From CAVSEK01 sp963726975 (GTDB taxonomy: Bacteria > Actinomycetota > Actinomycetes > Mycobacteriales > SCTD01): a stretch of DNA of 64,000 nt. Positions 1-8,906 of the stretch are shown piece after piece (positions within the stretch are counted from its first letter, which is position 1; each line of letters opens with the position of its first letter). The position numbers were made by a program, and so were the translations under genes. The stretch spans positions 1 through 64,000 of the forward strand of contig CAVSEK010000010.1 of the NCBI GenBank assembly GCA_963726975.1, read 5' to 3'. The notes below the pieces were generated by a model. That model was not told where the DNA came from, did not search any database, and saw only the letters and a list, made by a program, of their open reading frames with translations.

Positions 1-80
1 CACGGCGGGACCCGTCAGGGCCTGGCGTCGCCCAGGCCCTGACCTCGCTCGTCCTGGGAGAGCTCGAGGCCTGGGAGCGC

Positions 81-286
81 TCAGGCCTGGGGGCGCGGCG
101 AGGGGATGCCGGCGAGCAGCGCCTTGACCTCGGCCTCGCGGTAGCGCCGGTGCCCGCCGAGCGTGCGGATCGAGGTAAGCTGCCCGACTTGGCCCAGCGG
201 GTCACGGTCTTGGGGTCGACCCGGAACATCGACGCGACCTCGGCCGGCGTCAGCAGTGCCTCGGCGTCGTGGGTGCGGGCAGTCAT
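81..286 (-). CDS. bldC: BldC-family MerR-like transcriptional regulator, one frameshift
   Basis: A small DNA-binding protein that would be 68 residues, the usual BldC length, once one missing base is restored. The N-terminal half reads from the ATG at 286 and contains the helix-turn-helix LLTPAEVASMFRVDPKTVTR. The C-terminal half, with SIRTLGGHRRYREAEVKALL, lies in another frame and ends at TGA 81-83. The break is near 175-190 and is consistent with loss of one base in an AAGCTT-like stretch. A GAGAGGA ribosome site precedes the ATG. In Streptomyces, BldC controls entry into development; a similar regulatory role here is inference. The break is probably a sequence error, because both halves are otherwise well conserved. 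Confidence 0.85.
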
Positions 287-364
287 GGCGGGTCCTCTCG
301 GCACGGGCGGGTGGAAGGTCCTCTCCCGTCGCGCCCACAGTGCGACATGCCCGCTTTCACCGGT

Positions 365-396
365 ATGGCCCGGACGGGCCATCTTCGGACTAGTCC
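365..396 (-). promoter_or_regulatory. Two adjacent palindromes upstream of bldC
   Basis: Positions 365-382 form a perfect 8-2-8 palindrome (ATGGCCCG-GA-CGGGCCAT), and 387-396 form the 10-bp palindrome GGACTAGTCC. Both lie 80-110 bp upstream of the bldC start, where an operator would be expected. No binding protein can be assigned from sequence. Confidence 0.35.
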
Positions 397-401
397 GCCC
401 C

Positions 402-456
402 CTGCGTGACCCCTCGTGACCCGCTGCGTGACCCGCTGCGTGACCCCCTGCGTGAC
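402..456. repeat. 12-bp tandem repeats between bldC and the next gene
   Basis: The unit CTGCGTGACCCS recurs at 402, 424, 436 and 448 (the last one partial), with a shortened copy at 414, so GTGAC recurs about every 12 bp. The array sits just downstream of the stop of the neighbouring gene (468) and about 115-170 bp upstream of the bldC start. It could be a set of binding sites or a simple repeat. Confidence 0.7.
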
Positions 457-467
457 AAGCGCCGCGG

Positions 468-1358
468 TCAGCCCGCGCTCTCCACGGCCTGCAGCGCCTT
501 CATCCGGGCGCTCACCCGGCCGTACGCGACAGCGGCGTCCTCGCCCTCGCCGCGGGCGAGCGCCGCGAGGGCCTCGGCGACGTCGCGCGCGCTGTCGTCG
601 GCGGTGAGGGCGTCGTCGTCGAGCAGGTGCACCAGGCCGCCGTAGTCGAGCTCCACGAGCGAGCGGGGGTGGAACTCCTCGAGCCAGCGCCCGAGGTCCT
701 CGACGGCGTCGGCCGCGCCGCCCTCGTCGTCGAGCGCGCGGCGCAGCACCGCGAGCGCCCGGGCGACCCGGCGCCGGGCCCGCGACATCGGGGTGCGGTA
801 GGCGAGCGCCCGGCCGGTGCGCCGGCCGGGAGGGGCGCCGGCGCTGCCGCCCGGCGTCCCCGTGCTCACCTCGCGCTCCTCGCCGTCGACGAGCACGAAC
901 CACGGCACCGGCACCTGCCAGGTGCTCGTGCGGACGTGCACGTGCGACAGCGGGGAGCGGGCCCGCCAGTCCTGCAGGGCGGCGTCGGCGTCGTCGACCA
1001 CCGCCGGCGGGACGAGCGCGTCCAGCAGCACCTCGGGCAGCTCGGCGCGGGCGTCCACGAGCGCCGACCACGAGCGCTCCCGGCTGCGCCAGGGGCACAC
1101 CAGGGTCACGCCGTCGACGGTGGTCACGTAGGCGTGCTCGGGCAGCTCCGGGACGTACGCCGGGGGCAGGCCGACCAGCGCGCGCAGGCCGGCGGCGCGC
1201 TCGAGCGCCGGGCCCCGCTCCGGCGAGGGGGCGCTGCCCGCGGCGGCGTAGTCGGCCCACCGCTCGCGCTCGGCCGGCGGGAAGGCCGCCAGCGGCTCGT
1301 AGACCCGCAGCGCGGCCACCGGCACCGGGAGCGGCACCGGGAGCGGGGACGCCGTCAT
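468..1358 (-). CDS. Conserved hypothetical protein (296 aa)
   Basis: An intact 296-residue frame from ATG 1358 to TGA 468-470, encoding a soluble acidic protein with no signal peptide or membrane segment. I do not recognise a domain. The N-terminal part contains a Leu/Pro/Val-rich lead-in followed by a region with a TTVDGVTLVCPWRSRERSW stretch. The C-terminal third is helical and rich in Ala, Asp and Glu, ending MKALQAVESAG. A GAGCAT box lies 6 nt before the ATG and could be a -10 of a leaderless transcript. It shares strand with bldC but the intervening 180 bp contain repeats and palindromes, so the two may be independently transcribed. No function is proposed. Confidence 0.7.
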   Translation of the reverse strand: MTASPLPVPLPVPVAALRVYEPLAAFPPAERERWADYAAAGSAPSPERGPALERAAGLRALVGLPPAYVPELPEHAYVTTVDGVTLVCPWRSRERSWSALVDARAELPEVLLDALVPPAVVDDADAALQDWRARSPLSHVHVRTSTWQVPVPWFVLVDGEEREVSTGTPGGSAGAPPGRRTGRALAYRTPMSRARRRVARALAVLRRALDDEGGAADAVEDLGRWLEEFHPRSLVELDYGGLVHLLDDDALTADDSARDVAEALAALARGEGEDAAVAYGRVSARMKALQAVESAG

Positions 1359-1485
1359 GCTCCGATGCTCGCACGCGGGCCGCCGCACGTCCGGGTGCGT
1401 CGGAGCGGTGCGCCCGGCGCCCCGACGGGACAGGATGGGGGTCCGCCACCGGACCGGCCGGTGGCCCCGCCCCCACGGAGGTGCG

Positions 1486-1917
1486 GTGCCCGCCCTGGTC
1501 TGGCTCGTGCTCGCCGTCGCGCTCGCGGTCGGCGAGGCCTTCACGCTCGACCTGGTGCTGATCATGCTCGCCGGGGCGGCGCTGGCCGGCGGGGCGGCGG
1601 CGCTCGCCACCGACTCGCTGGCCCTGCAGGCGGTGACGGCCGCGGTGGCCGCCGTCCTGCTGCTGGGCGCCGTGCGGCCCGTCGCGAGGAGACACCTCAC
1701 CGCCCCCTCGCTGCCGTCCGGGAGGGCCCGGCTGACCGGCCGCCCGGCGGTCGTCGTGGTCGCGGTCACCGCCGACTCGGGTCAGGTGCGCGTCGACGGC
1801 GAGCTGTGGCGGGCCCGGCCGTACGCCGACGGGCTCCCTGCACAGGTCGGCGCGCGGGTCGTCATCGCGTCGGTGGAAGGTGCCACGCTGCACGTCTACC
1901 CCGAGGAGCTCGCGTGA
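1486..1917 (+). CDS. NfeD family membrane protein
   Basis: A 143-residue protein with two or three N-terminal hydrophobic segments (about residues 2-20, 25-45 and 48-65) and a C-terminal soluble domain of about 60 residues ending VVIASVEGATLHVYPEELA, the OB-fold layout of NfeD proteins. NfeD proteins are known partners of SPFH/stomatin proteins in membrane quality control or microdomain organisation. The GTG at 1486 is chosen because a GGAGG site lies 5-6 nt upstream. The stop overlaps the GTG of the following SPFH gene by four bases, so the pair is probably translationally coupled and acts as one membrane complex. Confidence 0.85.
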   Translation: MPALVWLVLAVALAVGEAFTLDLVLIMLAGAALAGGAAALATDSLALQAVTAAVAAVLLLGAVRPVARRHLTAPSLPSGRARLTGRPAVVVVAVTADSGQVRVDGELWRARPYADGLPAQVGARVVIASVEGATLHVYPEELA

Positions 1918-2813
1918 CCGGAACGATCGTCGCTCTCGCCCTGCTCGCGCTGGTCCTGTACGTCCTGTCCCGGACGGTGCGGATCGTGCCGCAGGCCAGC
2001 GTCTACGTCATCGAGCGGCTGGGCCGCTACAGCCGCACGCTCGAGCCGGGGGTGCACCTGCTCGTGCCCGCGCTCGACAAGGTCCGGGCCAAGGTCGACA
2101 TCCGCGAGCAGGTCGTCGGGTTCCCGCCGCAGTCGGTCATCACCCGCGACAACCTCGTCGTCGGCATCGACACGGTCATCTACTTCTCGCCCATCGACGT
2201 GGCGGCGGCGACCTACCAGATCGAGAACTACGTGGCGGCCATCGAGCAGCTCGTGGTCACCACGCTGCGCAACGTCGTCGGCGGTCTGGCCCTGGAGGAG
2301 GCGCTCACCGGGCGCGACCACATCAACAGCCAGCTCGCGACGGTGCTCGACGAGGCCACCGGCAAGTGGGGCATCAAGGTCAACCGGGTGGAGATCCGCG
2401 GCATCGAGCCGCCGCCGACGATCCGCGACGCCATGGAGCAGGCGATGCGCGCCGACCGCGGCAAGCGGGCGGCCATCCTCACCGCCGAGGGCCAGCAGCA
2501 GTCCGCCGTGCTGTCCGCCCAGGGCGAGAAGCAGGCCGCGGTGCTGCGCGCCGAGGCCTCCGCCCAGGCGGCGGTGCTCGCCGCCGAGGGCGAGAAGCAG
2601 GCCGCGGTGCTGCGCGCCGAGGGCGAGGCCCTCGCCATCGCCCGGGTCGTCGACGCCATCAAGACCGCGCGCATCGACGAGACGGTCCTGGCCTACCAGC
2701 AGCTGCAGCTCATCCCGCGGCTCGCGGAGGGCAGCGCCAACAAGGTGTGGTTCGTGCCGACCGACGTGAGCGCGCACCTCGAGCAGGCCAAGAAGCTGCT
2801 GTCCGGCGACTGA
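1914..2813 (+). CDS. SPFH/Band 7 domain protein (stomatin/QmcA-like)
   Basis: A 299-residue protein with one N-terminal membrane anchor (about residues 4-18) followed by a full SPFH domain starting at RIVPQASVYVIERLGRYSR and containing GVHLLVPALDKVRAKVDIRE. After the domain comes a helical region with imperfect repeats of the type GEKQAAVLRAE, as in other stomatin-type proteins, and a short C-terminal tail. SPFH proteins oligomerise on membranes; the partner is expected to be the NfeD protein encoded immediately upstream, whose stop overlaps this GTG start. The whole frame is intact. The substrate or process served in this organism cannot be read from sequence. Confidence 0.9.
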   Translation: MTGTIVALALLALVLYVLSRTVRIVPQASVYVIERLGRYSRTLEPGVHLLVPALDKVRAKVDIREQVVGFPPQSVITRDNLVVGIDTVIYFSPIDVAAATYQIENYVAAIEQLVVTTLRNVVGGLALEEALTGRDHINSQLATVLDEATGKWGIKVNRVEIRGIEPPPTIRDAMEQAMRADRGKRAAILTAEGQQQSAVLSAQGEKQAAVLRAEASAQAAVLAAEGEKQAAVLRAEGEALAIARVVDAIKTARIDETVLAYQQLQLIPRLAEGSANKVWFVPTDVSAHLEQAKKLLSGD

Positions 2814-2924
2814 GGCCAGGCCCTCGCGCCCCGGCGTGACCGCGCTCACTACGCTTGCCGCGGGGCACACCACCCCGTACCGCGCCGGGCCCTCACGAGG
2901 GGTCCGCCAGAGCTGGGAGCACCC

Positions 2925-4022
2925 GTGGGCGTCTTCGACCGCACCGACCACCTCGCCGGAGCCGGGCACGAGCAGGTCGTGTTCTGCCAGGACCCGGCCA
3001 GCGGCCTGAAGGCGATCATCGCGATCTGGTCGACCGCGCTGGGGCCCGCGCTCGGCGGCACGCGCTTCCACCCGTACGCCAGCGAGGACGACGCGCTCGC
3101 CGACGTCCTCAAGCTGTCGCGGGCGATGGCCTACAAGGCGGCGGTCGCCGGTCTCGACCTCGGCGGCGGCAAGGCCGTCATCCTCGGCGACCCGGCGACC
3201 GACAAGAGCGAGCCGCTGCTGCGGGCCTTCGGCCGCTACGTGCAGAGCCTGGGCGGGCGCTACTGGACGGCCTGCGACGTCGGCACCTCCGTCCCCGACA
3301 TGGACGTCATCGCGCGCGAGTCGCGCTTCGTCACCGGCCGCTCGCCCGAGCAGGGCGGGGCCGGCGACAGCGCGGTGCTCACGGCGTACGGCGTCTTCCA
3401 GGCGATGCGGGCCGCCGCCGAGCAGGACCTGGGGCGCCCCGACGCTCGCCGGCCGGCGGGTCGGCGTCGAGGGGGTCGGCAAGGTCGGCGCGCTGCTCGT
3501 CGGGCACCTGCTCGCCGACGGCGCCTCGGTCGTCGTGAGCGACGTGCGGCGCGAGGCCGTGGAGCGGGTCCGTGCCGCCTCGCCGCAGGTCGAGGCCGCC
3601 GACGTCGAGACGCTGCCGACCTCCGACCTCGACGTCTACGCCCCCTGCGCGCTCGGCGGCTCGCTCACCGACGAGGTGGTGCAGGCGCTCAAGGCCACCG
3701 TGGTCTGCGGCGCGGCCAACAACCAGGTCGCCTGCCCGGGCTCGAGCAGGCGCTGCACGAGCGCGGCGTGCTCTACGTGCCCGACTACGTCGCCAACGGC
3801 GGCGGCCTCATCCAGGTCGGCGACGAGGCGCTGCACGCCGGCTCCGGGGGCTTCCGCTTCGAGCGGGCGCAGGCCGCGGCCACCGGGATCCTCGACACCA
3901 CGCGCACCGTCCTGCGCCGCGCCGCCGCCGACGGCGTGCCCCCGACGGTGGCCGCCGACGCGGTCGCCGAGGCCCGCATGGCCCAGGTCTCCCGGCTGCG
4001 CTCGATCACCCTGCCCGCCTGA
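2925..4022 (+). CDS. vdh: Leu/Phe/Val dehydrogenase, two compensating frameshifts
   Basis: NAD-dependent oxidative deamination of branched-chain amino acids is the expected reaction, feeding branched acyl-CoA supply. The N-terminal domain contains the substrate/catalytic motif MAYKAAVAGLDLGGGK with lysines at about 71 and 83, and the C-terminal Rossmann domain contains VGVEGVGKVG. The product would be about 365 residues, the family length. One extra G in the run at 3431-3434 shifts the frame, and a missing base near 3742 (CCCGGGCTCGAG) shifts it back, so the region between is read in a second frame. Such compensating indels in a conserved enzyme point to sequence error. The GTG start follows a GGGAG site. 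The neighbourhood matches the Streptomyces vdh locus. Confidence 0.82.
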   Translation: MGVFDRTDHLAGAGHEQVVFCQDPASGLKAIIAIWSTALGPALGGTRFHPYASEDDALADVLKLSRAMAYKAAVAGLDLGGGKAVILGDPATDKSEPLLRAFGRYVQSLGGRYWTACDVGTSVPDMDVIARESRFVTGRSPEQGGAGDSAVLTAYGVFQAMRAAAEQDLGRPDARRPAGRRRGGRQGRRAARRAPARRRRLGRRERRAARGRGAGPCRLAAGRGRRRRDAADLRPRRLRPLRARRLAHRRGGAGAQGHRGLRRGQQPGRLPGLEQALHERGVLYVPDYVANGGGLIQVGDEALHAGSGGFRFERAQAAATGILDTTRTVLRRAAADGVPPTVAADAVAEARMAQVSRLRSITLPA

Positions 4023-4192
4023 CCGGTCCCGTCGTCGCGCCCGGAGGTGTCCGCGGGCGACGGACCCTGTAACCTGAGGTGTCGAGGCGCCCGCCCGGCA
4101 GACCTGCCCGTCAGGTCGCCAGCGGGCACCGCTCGGACACCGTCCAACCTGCCCGGGGCCGCGCGCCCCGACGTCCTCGAGGGGGTCGAGCC

Positions 4193-4402
4193 ATGGGGCG
4201 CGGCCGTGCCAAGGCCAAGCAGACCAAGGTCGCACGCGAGCTCAAGTACGGCGGCCCGGGCTTCGAGGTCGACCGACTGAAGGCCGAGCTCTCGGGCGCG
4301 ACCCCGAGCCCGTTCTCGCCCGCCCCCGCGGTGGTCGAGGACGACGACGAGGACGACGACCCGTACGCGGTCGACGACGACGAGGACGACGCCCGCCGCT
4401 GA
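4193..4402 (+). CDS. DUF3073 domain protein
   Basis: A 69-residue protein beginning MGRGRAKAKQTKVARELKY, the highly conserved basic DUF3073 start, followed by a linker and a strongly acidic C-terminus made of runs of Asp and Glu. The family is small, restricted to Actinobacteria, and of unknown function. The polarised charge (basic N-terminus, acidic tail) is visible directly. It converges with purM, a conserved arrangement in actinobacteria. A GAGGG site precedes the ATG. Confidence 0.9.
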   Translation: MGRGRAKAKQTKVARELKYGGPGFEVDRLKAELSGATPSPFSPAPAVVEDDDEDDDPYAVDDDEDDARR

Positions 4403-4453
4403 ACCGCGCCGGGGCGGACCGCCGCGTGCTGCGGTGCGTCGGCCCGGCACGCC

Positions 4454-4482
4454 CTGCGCCTGCCCGCGTCGGGCGGACGCAG
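4454..4482. terminator. Hairpin between convergent DUF3073 and purM
   Basis: An inverted repeat with arms CTGCGCCTGCCCG and CGGGCGGACGCAG around a 3-nt loop, followed by a G run on the plus strand (4483-4488). It lies between two convergent stop codons, so it could terminate both directions. There is no U tract, as is common in high-GC genomes. Confidence 0.55.
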
Positions 4483-4492
4483 GGGGGTCGGG

Positions 4493-5548
4493 CTAGGCGG
4501 GGTGCGCGCCCCGCAGCACGACCTCGGCCGGTCCGTCCGCGGCCGCGACCGTGCCGAGCACCCACGCCGGCACGTGCCGGGCGGTGAGCACCGCGAGCGC
4601 CCGGTCGGCGTCGGCCGGCGCGACCAGGGCCACCATCCCGACGCCCATGTTGAAGGTGCGCTCCATCTCGGCCTGCTCGACCCGGCCGCGGGCCTCCACG
4701 AGCCCGAAGACGGGCGGCGGCGTCCAGGTGCCGCGGTCGAGCTCGACGCGGACGCCGTCGGGCAGCACCCGCGCGAGGTTGGCCGCGAGCCCGCCGCCCG
4801 TGACGTGCGCGAAGGCGTGCACCTCGGCCTCGCCGATCAGCGCCAGGCAGTCCTTGGCGTAGATCCGGGTGGGCGTCAGCAGCACCTCGCCGAGCGGCGC
4901 GCCGAGCTCCTCCACGACCGCGTCGAGGCGCAGCCGGGCGCCCTGCAGCAGCACGTGCCGCACGAGCGAGAAGCCGTTGCTGTGCACCCCTGAGGACGCC
5001 ATCGCGATCACGACGTCGCCGGGCCGCACCCGCTCGGCCCCGAGCAGGGCGTCCGCCTCCACGACGCCGACCCCGGTCGCGGCCAGGTCGTACGCGTCGT
5101 CGGCCATGAGGCCCGGGTGCTCGGCGATCTCGCCGCCGACCAGGGCGCAGCCGGCGAGGGCGCAGCCGTCCGCGATGCCGCCGACGATCTCGGCGACCCG
5201 CTCGGGGACGACGCGGCCGATCGCCACGTAGTCCTGCAGGAACAGCGGCTCGGCCCCGCACACGACGAGGTCGTCGACGACCATGCCGACGAGGTCCTGG
5301 CCGACGGTGTCGTGCTTGTCCATCGCCTGGGCGATCGCCAGCTTGGTGCCGACGCCGTCGGTGGAGGAGGCGAGCAGCGGGTCGCGGTAGCGCGAGGTGT
5401 CCAGGCGGAACAGGCCGGCGAAGCCGCCGAGCCCGCCGACGACCTCCGGCCGGCCCGCCTTGGCGATGCGCCCCTTGAGCAGCTCGACGGCGCGGTCGCC
5501 CGCCTCGATGTCGACCCCGGCGGCGGCGTACGACGAGGGGCCGCTCAC
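4493..5548 (-). CDS. purM: Phosphoribosylformylglycinamidine cyclo-ligase (AIR synthetase)
   Basis: Converts FGAM to aminoimidazole ribonucleotide with ATP in the fifth step of purine synthesis. The intact 351-residue frame contains the family signature SSTDGVGTKLAIA at about 61-73, the ATP-binding GMVVDDLVVCGAEPLFLQDY, ALVGGEIAEHPGLM, and the C-terminal HVTGGGLAANLARVLP. The GTG start at 5548 overlaps the purF stop by four bases (GTGA), so translation is probably coupled to purF. Length and motif order are normal. Confidence 0.97.
   Translation of the reverse strand: MSGPSSYAAAGVDIEAGDRAVELLKGRIAKAGRPEVVGGLGGFAGLFRLDTSRYRDPLLASSTDGVGTKLAIAQAMDKHDTVGQDLVGMVVDDLVVCGAEPLFLQDYVAIGRVVPERVAEIVGGIADGCALAGCALVGGEIAEHPGLMADDAYDLAATGVGVVEADALLGAERVRPGDVVIAMASSGVHSNGFSLVRHVLLQGARLRLDAVVEELGAPLGEVLLTPTRIYAKDCLALIGEAEVHAFAHVTGGGLAANLARVLPDGVRVELDRGTWTPPPVFGLVEARGRVEQAEMERTFNMGVGMVALVAPADADRALAVLTARHVPAWVLGTVAAADGPAEVVLRGAHPA
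5545..5548 (-). other. GTGA stop/start overlap of purF and purM
   Basis: The purF TGA and purM GTG share four bases. The same overlap is present between purQ and purL (13205-13208), purB and purC (17011-17014), fbaA and DUF3151 (26386-26389), NfeD and SPFH (1914-1917), zinc finger and MFS (38991-38994), BVMO and SDR (54638-54641), sigma and anti-sigma (60854-60857) and several others, so coupled translation is common in this genome. Confidence 0.85.
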
Positions 5549-7187
5549 AGCTCGGCGTCGAACGGGTCGACGGTGGCCAGGCCGTTGTGCACGACCGCTC
5601 CGACCGGGGTGTGCTCGTGCTCGGCCTGGTCGCCCAGCCCGGCGTGCGGGCCGGCGGAGGAGCCGCTGTGCACCTCCGCCCGGCGGCTGATCCCCTCCAG
5701 CACGTGCTTGCCGATGAGGTCCGGCTGGGGCACGGCGATCGGGTACTGCCCGTCGAAGCAGGCCCGGCACAGCCGGTCGGCCCGCTGGCCGGAGGCGTTG
5801 GTCAGCCCCTCGAGGCTGACGTAGGCCAGGCTGTCGGCGCCGATCGAGCTGCGGATCTCCTCGACGCCCATGCCGCTGGCGATGAGCTCGGCCCGGCTGG
5901 CGAAGTCGATGCCGTAGAAGCACGGCCACATCACCGGCGGGCTGGAGATCCGGACGTGCACCTCGACGGCGCCGGCCTCGCGCAGCATCCGCACGAGCGC
6001 CCGCTGGGTGTTGCCGCGCACGATCGAGTCGTCCACGACGACCAGGCGCTTGCCCTTGATGACCTCGCGCAGCGGGTTGAGCTTGAGCCGGATGCCCAGC
6101 TGCCGGATCGTCTGCGAGGGCTGGATGAAGGTGCGGCCGACGTAGGAGTTCTTGACCAGCCCCATGCCGTACGGGATGCCGCTCTGCTCGGCGAAGCCGA
6201 TCGCGCCGGGCGTGCCCGACTCGGGGACCGGGATGACGAGGTCGGCGTCGACCGGCGCCTCGAACGCGAGCGTGCGCCCGACCTGCACGCGGGTCGTGTA
6301 GACCGACTGCCCGGCGATCGTGGTGTCGGGGCGGGCGAGGTAGACGTACTCGAACAGGCAGCCCTTGGGCGTCGCCTCGGCGAAGCGCTGCGAGCGCACG
6401 CCGTGCTCGTCGATGGCGAGCAGCTCGCCGGGCTCCACCTCGCGCACGAAGCTCGCTCCGACGATGTCGAGCGCGGCGGTCTCGCTGGCGACGACCCAGC
6501 CGCGCTCGAGGCGGCCGAGCACGAGCGGCCGGACCCCGTGCGGGTCGCGCGCGGCGTACAGCGTGTGCTCGTCCATGAAGACCAGGCAGTACGCGCCGGT
6601 GAGCGTCGGCAGCACCTGCAGCGCGGCGGCGTCCGGCGACAGGTCGGGCTGGGCGGCCAGCAGCGTGGTGATGAGGTCGCTGTCGGTGGTGGCGCCCATC
6701 GCGGCGGTCTGCGGGTCGAGCTCGGCCACCCGGCGGGCCAGCTCCGAGGTGTTGGTGAGGTTGCCGTTGTGCCCGAGCGCCAGGCTGCCGCCGGTCGGCA
6801 TGGTGCGGAAGGACGGCTGCGCGTTCTCCCAGGTGCCCGAGCCGGTGGTCGAGTAGCGGGTGTGGCCGATCGCCAGGTGCCCGCGCAGGCTGCCGAGGAT
6901 CGCCTCGTCGAAGACCTGGGCGACCAGGCCGAGCTCCTTGTAGACGAGCACGGCGCTGCCGTCGGAGACCGCCATGCCGGCGGCCTCCTGGCCGCGGTGC
7001 TGCAGCGCGTAGAGGCCGTAGTAGGTCAGCTTGGCGACGTCCTCGTCCGGGGCCCAGACCCCGAAGACGCCGCACTCCTCGCCGACCGGCCGCTCGGGCT
7101 GGTAGGCGTCGGCGGGGGTCGCTGCGGGTGGTCGCTGGGGTGGTCGCTGGGGTGGTCGCTGTCCTGCTGGCCGTCGGAGACGGGCAC
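5545..7187 (-). CDS. purF: Amidophosphoribosyltransferase, frameshift in the leader
   Basis: Commits PRPP to purine synthesis by making phosphoribosylamine. The Ntn-hydrolase domain starts at the nucleophile in EECGVFGVW, after a short propeptide, as in the Bacillus-type enzyme. The PRPP loop VVVDDSIVRGNT and cysteines in PCFYGIDFA and LCRACFDG, expected to hold the 4Fe-4S cluster, are present. The conserved frame has no start codon upstream of the Cys. A GTG at 7187 preceded by GAGGAG reads MPVSDGQQDSDHPSDHPSDH in another frame, which joins the enzyme frame if one C is restored near 7129. I therefore place the start at 7187. Three copies of AGCGACCACCCC encode the SDHP repeats. Confidence 0.93.
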
Positions 7188-7298
7188 GCGGGGGCTCCTC
7201 GCAGGGGCGGGCAGGGGGGCCGGGGAAGTCTAGCGGCGCCCCCCCTGCCGGTGCGCGCCTGCGGACCCGTGCGCCCCCGGGGCGTGCGGGCCGACGGG

Positions 7299-8870
7299 TC
7301 AGTGGACGCCGCGCCGGCGGCCCTCCCAGTGCGGCGCCCGCAGCTCGCGCTTGAGCACCTTCATCGCGCCCGACAGCGGCAGCGGCTCGGTCGCGGAACT
7401 CCACCGACTTGGGCACCTTGTAGCCGGCGATCAGCCCGCGGGCGTGCGCGATCAGCTCGGCCTCGGTGGCTGCGGCGCCCGGCCGCAGCACGACGACCGC
7501 GTGCACCGCCTCGCCCCAGACGTCGTCCGGCACGCCGATGACGGCGACCTGCGCGACCGCGGGGTGCGCCGCGACGGCCTGCTCGACCTCGGTGGAGTAC
7601 ACGTTCTCCCCGCCGCGTGACGATCATGTCCTTGGTGCGGTCGACGAGGAACAGGAAGCCCTCGTCGTCGAGGTAGCCGGCGTCGCCGGTGCGGTACCAG
7701 CCGCCGCGCGAAGGCCGCGGCCGTCTCCTCGGGCCGCCGCCAGTACTCCCGCATGAACTGCCCGCCGCGCACGCACACCTCGCCGACCTCGCCGGTCGGG
7801 ACCGGCGCGCCCGCGTCGTCCTGGACCTGACACGACGGTGCCGCTGCACCGGGCGGCCGGCGCAGGCGAGCTTGTCCTCGCGCTCGGTGGTCCTCGGGCA
7901 GCAGGATGCTCACCAGCGCCGCGCTCTCGGTCATGCCGTAGCCCTGGTACAGCTCGAGCTGCGGCTGGTCGGCGCGCAGCCGGTCGAGGACCGGCCGCGG
8001 CATCGGGCGAGGCGCCGTAGGTCAGCCGCTGCAGGCAGCGCAGCCGCTCGGGCGCGTACTCCGGGTGCGCGAAGGTCATGGCGATCATCGTCGGGACCAT
8101 GATCGTGTTGGTGCAGCCGTGCGTCTCGACCGGCCGTCATGACCGCCGCCGGCGTCGAAGACCGGCACGGTCACCAGCTGCCCGCCGGTGATCGGGACGC
8201 CGATGAGCGCGCCCATCGACGCGGCGTGGAACATCGGCACCTGCGCCAGGTAGACGTCGTCGCGCTCGATCCGCACGGTCAGCCCGATGTGGTACGCCGG
8301 TGAGCATGAGGTTGCGCTGGGTGAGCACCACGCCCTTGGGCAGCCCGGTGGTGCCGCCGGTGTACATGAGCAGCGCGGCGTCGTCCTCCTCGGGCTCGGC
8401 CGGCACGACCTCCTCGCCGGCCGCGATCAGGTCCTCGTAGCGGGCGTCGTGCGGGACGTCGCCGTCGCCGATGAGCACGACCTTCGTCGACGCCGGCGGC
8501 CTCGCGGACGGCGTCGATCACGCCGGCGAACCACACGTCGACGAAGACCACGCGGGTCGCGCTGTCGGCCAGCACGTGCGCGAGCTCGCGCGGGGCGAAG
8601 CGCAGGTTGAGCGGGTTGACGACCGCGGCCCCGAGCAGGCCGGCGTGGTAGAGCTCCTCGAAGGCGGCCGCTGTTCAGCGACATCACCGCGACCCGGTCG
8701 CCGGGCTGGAGCCCAGCTCGTCGCGCAGCGCGCTCGCGAGGCGCAGGACCCGGGCGCCGTGCTCCGCGTACGTCGTCGTCGTGCCCGGTGCCCGTGTCGG
8801 TGAGGAACGGGCGGGAGCCGTAGCGGTCGACCGCCGGCAGCAGCTGCCGGTGCCAGACGAGCTCCTTCAA
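7299..8870 (-). pseudogene. AMP-dependent acyl-CoA synthetase with many frameshifts
   Basis: The pieces, read across frames, form a normal fatty-acyl-CoA ligase: MKELVWHRQLLPAVDRYGSR, then EELYHAGLLGAAVVNPLNLR, the phosphate loop LLMYTGGTTGLPKGVVLT, LYQGYGMTESAALVS, YLDDEGFLFLVDRTKDMIV, GENVYSTEVEQAVAAHPA, and a C-terminus LKRELRAPHWEGRRRGVH. At least nine single-base shifts separate them, near 7400, 7612, 7707, 7830-7880, 8130, 8292, 8485, 8668, 8710 and 8773. Most are repaired by removing one G or C next to a CG/GC step. The TTG start at 8870 has a GAGG site 8 nt upstream. Because the protein sequence between breaks is well conserved, I favour sequence error over decay, but true pseudogenisation is not excluded. 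Confidence 0.75.
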
Positions 8871-8906
8871 CGGAGCCGCCTCGCTGTGACGGCGGTCACG
8901 GCAGCG

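Noticed and set aside
7126..7162. A repeat-based regulatory element upstream of purF
   Set aside because: The three AGCGACCACCCC units lie within the coding leader of purF and encode SDHP repeats, so they need no separate regulatory explanation.
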